From: Bacteroidales bacterium
GTDB taxonomy: Bacteria > Bacteroidota > Bacteroidia > Bacteroidales > JAOZTL01
DNA length: 10,969 nucleotides
Reading direction: 5' to 3'
NCBI GenBank assembly: GCA_029942205.1
Contig: JAOZTL010000052.1
Location: 1 to 10,969 of the forward strand
The notes beneath the pieces were generated by a model, which saw only the letters and a list, made by a program, of their open reading frames with translations, did not search any database and was not told the DNA's origin. This document shows, one piece after another, positions 6,685-10,969 of this stretch (positions within the stretch are counted from its first letter, which is position 1; each line of letters begins with the position of its first letter). The position numbers and the translations under genes were made by a program.

Positions 6685-8796
6685 ATGTTAAATGATTTTT
6701 TGCAACAAGATATAATGTTTTTACAAGGAGTAGGCCCTAAAAAAGCAGAGCTTCTCGCAAAAGAGTTGTCAATTTATACAATTGAAGATTTATTGTACTA
6801 TTTTCCGTTTAAATATATCGATCGTTCTGTTTTTCATGCGATTAAGCAGTTAAATCAAAACTTAGCTTATGTACAGATAAAAGGTCAATTTAAACAATTT
6901 TCGACAGTAGGAGAGGGCTATAAGAAAAGACTTGTTGCTCAATTTGTCGATGAGTCAGGAAGTATCGAAATTGTGTGGTTCAAAGCAGTAGCATGGGCAA
7001 GTAAAATTTATAAAAAAGAAATAGATTATGTCATTTTTGGAAAACCTAATTTTTTTAATGGGAAAATTAATTTTGTTCATCCAGAGATTGAAGAAGCCGA
7101 GAAGACAAGCAATGTCAAGTTAAATGCCACATTACAAGCATCATATAATACTACCGAAAAAATGAAAAAAGGCTTTCTTACGTCCAGAGCCATTTCTAAA
7201 TTACAAGAAAACATACGAAAATCAATAAATACGGTTATTCCAGAAACAATGTCTGCTTATTTAGTCGAAAAACTTAAATTAATTTCGATCAATGAAGCAT
7301 TACGAACGATTCATTTTCCTGAAAATACAAATAATATTAAAAAAGCTGAATATCGACTTAAATTTGAAGAATTATTTTATATTCAATTAAATATTTTTAA
7401 ACAAAAAAATAATCGAAAGGTAAATATTAAATCTTATATTTTTCAGCATGTTGGAGAGTATTTTAATCAATTTTACACTAATAATTTGCCTTTTGAATTG
7501 ACAGGAGCACAAAAGCGGGTATTAAAAGAAATACGTAAAGATTTAGGTTCGAGCAGACATTGTAATCGATTATTGCAAGGAGATGTAGGAAGTGGGAAAA
7601 CATTAGTTGCATTAATGTCTATGTTACTTGCATTAGATAACGATTATCAGGCTTGTTTGATGGCACCAACTGAAATTTTGGCACAACAACATTTTATTAC
7701 CATCCAAGAGTTTTTGAAAGGCTTAAATATTGAAATAGAAATATTAACAGGATCGTCGAAAACGAAAAAAAGACGAGTTCTACATCAAGATTTGAGCGAA
7801 GGAAAAATTCAGATTATAATCGGGACGCATGCCTTGCTCGAAGATGTTGTGCAATTTAAGAATTTGGGGCTAGTAATTATCGACGAGCAGCATCGTTTTG
7901 GCGTGGCGCAACGTGCTCGCTTGTGGAAAAAAAATAATTTACCGCCTCACGTGATTGTGATGACAGCCACGCCCATCCCTCGAACGCTAGCCATGACTGT
8001 TTATGGCGATTTGGAAATGTCGGTGATTGATGAATTACCACCTGGACGAAAAAAAATAAAAACCATACACGCCTTTGATTCCAAGCGTTTAGGGATTTTT
8101 AAATTTATAAGAGAAGAAATAGAAAAAGGAAGACAAATATACATTGTGTATCCACTAATTGCCGAATCGGAACACATGGATTACAAAGATTTAGAAGATG
8201 GATACGAAAGTATTTCAAGAGCATTTCCATCACCTAAATATGCGGTAAGTGTAGTACATGGTAAAATGAAAGCTGCCGAAAAAGAGAAAGCTATGCAACT
8301 ATTTGCTAACGGGCAAACTCAAATTATGGTGGCAACCACCGTTATCGAAGTCGGAGTAAATGTACCAAATGCTTCGGTGATGATTATTGAAAGTGCCGAG
8401 CGATTTGGACTGTCGCAATTGCACCAATTGCGAGGTAGAGTAGGGCGTGGAGCAGAACAATCCTATTGTGTTTTGATGACTTCTTACAAGCTAAGCAAAG
8501 ACAGTCGAACTAGAATAGATACCATGGTGAGTACGACAGATGGATTTCTTATTGCCGAAGTTGATCTCAAATTACGTGGTCCTGGCGATTTGGAAGGGAC
8601 TCAACAAAGTGGGATTTCGTTTGATTTAAAAATAGCTAACTTGCTGAAAGATAGTGAAATATTGCAACATGCAAGACATATTGCAAACAAAATCATAGAA
8701 GACGATCCTAAACTTGAAAAAGAGCATAATTTATTATTAGAAAAACAACGAAAAAGGCTCTTTTCAAAAAAAGTAAGCTGGGGGCAAATTAGCTAA
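6685..8796 (+). CDS. recG: ATP-dependent DNA helicase RecG
   Basis: RecG remodels stalled replication forks and branch-migrates Holliday junctions, driving fork regression with ATP. From ATG 6685 the product has 703 residues, a normal length. The N-terminal wedge region begins with a FLQGVGPKKAELL helix-hairpin (12-24) and continues in an OB-like part (about 60-135). The superfamily 2 helicase core follows: motif I GDVGSGKT (299-306), motif II DEQH (400-403), motif III TATPIPRT (427-434), and motif VI QLRGRVGRG (581-589). The C-terminal LRGPGDLEGTQQSG (630-643) is the RecG TRG-type region. The frame is also open from a TTG at 6676, adding MNS, but the promoter box covers that codon, so I prefer 6685. 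No Shine-Dalgarno is seen. The gene is divergent from the phosphatase operon and convergent with dnaA, and is likely transcribed alone. Identification is secure; only the start is uncertain. Confidence 0.96.
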   Translation: MLNDFLQQDIMFLQGVGPKKAELLAKELSIYTIEDLLYYFPFKYIDRSVFHAIKQLNQNLAYVQIKGQFKQFSTVGEGYKKRLVAQFVDESGSIEIVWFKAVAWASKIYKKEIDYVIFGKPNFFNGKINFVHPEIEEAEKTSNVKLNATLQASYNTTEKMKKGFLTSRAISKLQENIRKSINTVIPETMSAYLVEKLKLISINEALRTIHFPENTNNIKKAEYRLKFEELFYIQLNIFKQKNNRKVNIKSYIFQHVGEYFNQFYTNNLPFELTGAQKRVLKEIRKDLGSSRHCNRLLQGDVGSGKTLVALMSMLLALDNDYQACLMAPTEILAQQHFITIQEFLKGLNIEIEILTGSSKTKKRRVLHQDLSEGKIQIIIGTHALLEDVVQFKNLGLVIIDEQHRFGVAQRARLWKKNNLPPHVIVMTATPIPRTLAMTVYGDLEMSVIDELPPGRKKIKTIHAFDSKRLGIFKFIREEIEKGRQIYIVYPLIAESEHMDYKDLEDGYESISRAFPSPKYAVSVVHGKMKAAEKEKAMQLFANGQTQIMVATTVIEVGVNVPNASVMIIESAERFGLSQLHQLRGRVGRGAEQSYCVLMTSYKLSKDSRTRIDTMVSTTDGFLIAEVDLKLRGPGDLEGTQQSGISFDLKIANLLKDSEILQHARHIANKIIEDDPKLEKEHNLLLEKQRKRLFSKKVSWGQIS

Positions 8797-8828
8797 TTGT
8801 AATGTATTATTGACTTGCGAAGCATGAA

Positions 8829-8855
8829 AAAAGCAGCAATTAAATTGCTGCTTTT
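8829..8855. terminator. Two-way intrinsic terminator between recG and dnaA
   Basis: AAAAGCAGCAATT (8829-8841) and AATTGCTGCTTTT (8843-8855) are perfect inverse complements; in RNA the innermost pairs would open into a small loop. The plus strand ends in TTTT, 33 bases past the recG stop. The minus strand ends in a run of six T about 100-125 bases past the dnaA stop. The GCAGCA core and flanking A and T runs fit a hairpin that ends both converging transcripts. Confidence 0.85.
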
Positions 8856-8952
8856 AACTTTACTGAATAAACTTTAAAAAATAACTTCTTTCAATATCAA
8901 AATTACAGATTTAATATGGAGAGTCTTAAATTTCATACTAAATTTTTAATGA

Positions 8953-10386
8953 TTAAGACATGTATCTTTTGAGCTTTTTTTCTAAATCAAGAATGTAATT
9001 ATTAAAATCTTTATTTGTTTCACATAAATTTTTTACTGTTTTATAAGCATGTAATACTGTGGCATGATCTTTTCCTCCTATTTCAGCACCAATGCTTGCT
9101 AATGACAGGTTTGTGTATTTTTTAGTAAAATACATTGCTGTTTGTCGAGCTTGCACAATTTCTCTTTTTCTGCTTTTTGAATGTAGCAGTTCTTCTTTAA
9201 TATTGAAATAATCGCAAACTTCATTAATAATTTCTTTTACATTTATTTCTCTTCGTGTATATTTTACTAATTTACTTATCGTTTGTCTTGCCAAATCAAG
9301 CGTAAGCTCTTTTTTGGTGAGCATTGATTGTGCCAAAAACGAAATTAATGCACCCTCTAATTCCCGTACATTCGTTGTTATATTAGCAGCAATATATTTG
9401 ATTACCTCTGGCGCAATATTGATTCCGTCCTTATAGCGTTTTTTTTCTAAAATGGCTTCACGAGTCTCAAAATCAGGCACTTGTAGTTCTGCAGATAAAC
9501 CCCATTTGAAACGTGAAAGTAAGCGTTTTGATAAGCCTGTGAGATCAATCGGAGCACGATCAGAGGTGATAATTATTTGTTTGCCAGATTGATGCAAATG
9601 ATTGAAAATATGGAAAAAAATATCATTCGTTCCTGTTTTTCCTGCAAATTCTTGAACATCATCCACAATAAGCACGTCTATCATCTGATAAAAATGGATA
9701 AAATCATTCCGATTGTTGTTGCGTGTAGCTTCTGCAAATTGAGTCATGAATTTGTTTGCACTCACGTATAAAATAATTTTTTCGGGAAAGCGATTTTTTG
9801 CCTCAATACCAATAGCTTGGGCTAAATGCGTTTTTCCTAAACCAGATTCGCTATACAAAAATAATGGATTAAATGTTGTTCCACCAGGATTATTTGCAAT
9901 AGCATAACCAGCTGAGCGAGCCAAACGATTACAATCACCTTCTACAAAATTGTCGAAATTTTTGTCTGGATTTAGCTGTGGATCAATATGCACTTTTTTG
10001 ATACCCGGAATCACGAACGGGTTTTTTATCTCATTGTTACGAAGTGGCATATTGACCGGCTTATTTGTCAGGCTAGATCGATTACCTGCTGGAAGCTGCA
10101 TGGTGGCTGGATGGGAATTGGATTTTTGACTATTATCCATGATTATAGTATACTCCAAACGTGCATCCTTACCTAGATTTCGACGTAAAGTCATTTTTAG
10201 AATATCAATGTAGTGCTCTTCTAAATATTCATAGAAAAAAGGACTAGGTACTTGTATCGTTAAAATATATCGCTCTAATTTGACAGGAATAATTGGGCTA
10301 AACCAAGTTCGATAACTTACTGCTGGAACATTGTCCTTAATTATTGCTAGGCATTTATTCCAAATTTCTTCGTGATTTCTATCCAT
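8953..10386 (-). CDS. dnaA: Chromosomal replication initiator protein DnaA
   Basis: DnaA binds DnaA boxes at the origin, oligomerises with ATP and opens the duplex for helicase loading. The 477-residue product has the standard four domains. Domain I spans about 1-80 (IWNKCLAIIKDNV, then SYRTWFSPI). Domain II is a short polar linker, about 85-135. The AAA+ domain III follows, with Walker A SESGLGKTH (179-187), Walker B VLIVDDVQ (238-245), sensor I ITSDRAP (273-279), the Arg-finger region LLSRFKWG (289-296) and sensor II NVRELEGAL (339-347). The DNA-binding domain IV (about 380-477) carries the DnaA signature GGKDHATVLHAYKTV (437-451). The first residue of the Walker A loop is Ser179, where most DnaA proteins have Gly. 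The ATG at 10386 gives the expected N-terminus, without a Shine-Dalgarno. It converges with recG; no dnaN or rpmH neighbour is present. Identification is secure. Confidence 0.97.
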   Translation of the reverse strand: MDRNHEEIWNKCLAIIKDNVPAVSYRTWFSPIIPVKLERYILTIQVPSPFFYEYLEEHYIDILKMTLRRNLGKDARLEYTIIMDNSQKSNSHPATMQLPAGNRSSLTNKPVNMPLRNNEIKNPFVIPGIKKVHIDPQLNPDKNFDNFVEGDCNRLARSAGYAIANNPGGTTFNPLFLYSESGLGKTHLAQAIGIEAKNRFPEKIILYVSANKFMTQFAEATRNNNRNDFIHFYQMIDVLIVDDVQEFAGKTGTNDIFFHIFNHLHQSGKQIIITSDRAPIDLTGLSKRLLSRFKWGLSAELQVPDFETREAILEKKRYKDGINIAPEVIKYIAANITTNVRELEGALISFLAQSMLTKKELTLDLARQTISKLVKYTRREINVKEIINEVCDYFNIKEELLHSKSRKREIVQARQTAMYFTKKYTNLSLASIGAEIGGKDHATVLHAYKTVKNLCETNKDFNNYILDLEKKLKRYMS

Positions 10387-10969
10387 TTAATTTCTAGCTT
10401 TTTAAATTTATTTCTTCTGGTACTTTCGATCGACTTAAAGGTTAGAAAAAAAAACTTTAAAAAAAAATGGTTTTTCGCTTGATTTTTTCAATTATTCACT
10501 ATGCATATTATTTTCAGCGGTTTATTTTTTGAAAAAAAATAATAATAATTTATTCATTTGATAATCAAGTGGTTATATTAAGTTTTTAGAAATGAACTAC
10601 TTAACATGATTACTTCTTAATTTAACAAATAGTGTTTTGTATTGTATTGATAATCAGACGAAAAGAAGTATTGGCTAGTTATTTTTAAGCTAACTGATTT
10701 TTACAGAGCTTATTAAAAGATTCATGTTTGGTTTGTAATATATAAGTGATTATTATATAACAAAACTTTTAAAAATAGTACTTATACCAAAGTAACAATC
10801 TTTGTTCTGTTTTAAGTTTATAAAAAGTTAATTTTTTTTACATAAAACTCATGCATTTTCGATATTTTTGGTTTTCTGCTATTCTTTCATAAATAACATT
10901 AAAATATTTTGAAGGATATTTTATCTGTTTTCTGATAAAAAAGAAATTATATTATGTTTATATTTATGA
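10387..10969. other. Gene-free AT-rich region upstream of dnaA
   Basis: No convincing gene is found in these 583 bases on either strand, and no tRNA-like structure was recognised. A/T runs dominate, including a GAAAAAAAATAATAATAATT block at 10531-10550. The 10-mer TTGATAATCA occurs twice (10558-10567 and 10647-10656). One near match to a DnaA box, TTATTCACT, lies at about 10492-10500, but there is no cluster, so an origin is not supported. TATTTTTG at 10863-10870 on the plus strand fits a -7 box without a matching -33 TTG; it might serve a gene beginning at or past the right edge. The dnaA promoter must lie here, but I could not place it with confidence. Confidence 0.5.
10558..10656. repeat. 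Two copies of TTGATAATCA upstream of dnaA
   Basis: The 10-mer TTGATAATCA is present at 10558-10567 and 10647-10656, in the same orientation, 89 bases apart. Its core TGATAATCA is an odd-length palindrome (TGAT, central A, ATCA), the form expected of a binding site for a dimeric protein. Both lie in the dnaA upstream region (172-270 bases before the start codon). In such AT-rich DNA a chance pair cannot be excluded. Confidence 0.35.

Noticed and set aside
10387..10969. Replication origin next to dnaA
   Set aside because: Only one near match to a DnaA box (about 10492-10500) was seen and no cluster of boxes; AT-richness alone is not evidence, and origins in this phylum are often away from dnaA.
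10954..10969. Possible start of a plus-strand gene at the right edge (ATG at 10954)
   Set aside because: Only five codons are visible before the window ends, which is too little to support a gene.

Overview
This window looks like ordinary chromosome of an AT-rich member of the Bacteroidota. The evidence is the kind of proteins present (a secreted cyclophilin with a long internal insertion, a TPR/SpoIIE phosphatase, an OmpL47-like Ig-repeat protein), the absence of Shine-Dalgarno sequences before the genes (A/T-rich leaders instead), and promoter motifs of the Bacteroidota type (TTG about 20 bases before TAnnTTTG). No mobile element, CRISPR array, rRNA or tRNA was seen, and no gene is visibly broken.

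Layout, left to right. Positions 1-194 hold the terminator of pheS. pheS (phenylalanyl-tRNA synthetase alpha chain, minus strand) fills 195-1205. Upstream of it, and transcribed the same way, is a two-gene unit: a small conserved protein of unknown function (2208-2558) followed 4 bases later by an exported cyclophilin-type peptidyl-prolyl isomerase (1367-2203). A non-coding stretch of 328 bases (2559-2886) separates these from a second minus-strand pair: a membrane-anchored protein with export signal, TPRs, coiled coil and a SpoIIE/PP2C phosphatase (4648-6507), then 21 bases later an exported protein built of about six Ig-like repeats (2887-4626). recG (plus strand) diverges from this pair at 6508-6684 and converges on dnaA (minus strand, 8953-10386), with a two-way intrinsic terminator between them. 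The last 583 bases, upstream of dnaA, contain no convincing gene.

pheS, recG and dnaA are housekeeping genes for translation, fork repair and replication initiation. The accessory interest is the phosphatase plus Ig-repeat pair. Its arrangement suggests a signalling protein with a periplasmic TPR sensor and a cytoplasmic PP2C output, co-expressed with an envelope protein. That functional link is inferred from gene order and signal peptides only. The cyclophilin probably assists folding of exported proteins. I did not find a clear undescribed system. The best leads are the phosphatase/Ig-repeat pair, a possible leaderless start for recG, an altered first Walker A glycine in DnaA, and a repeated near-palindrome upstream of dnaA.
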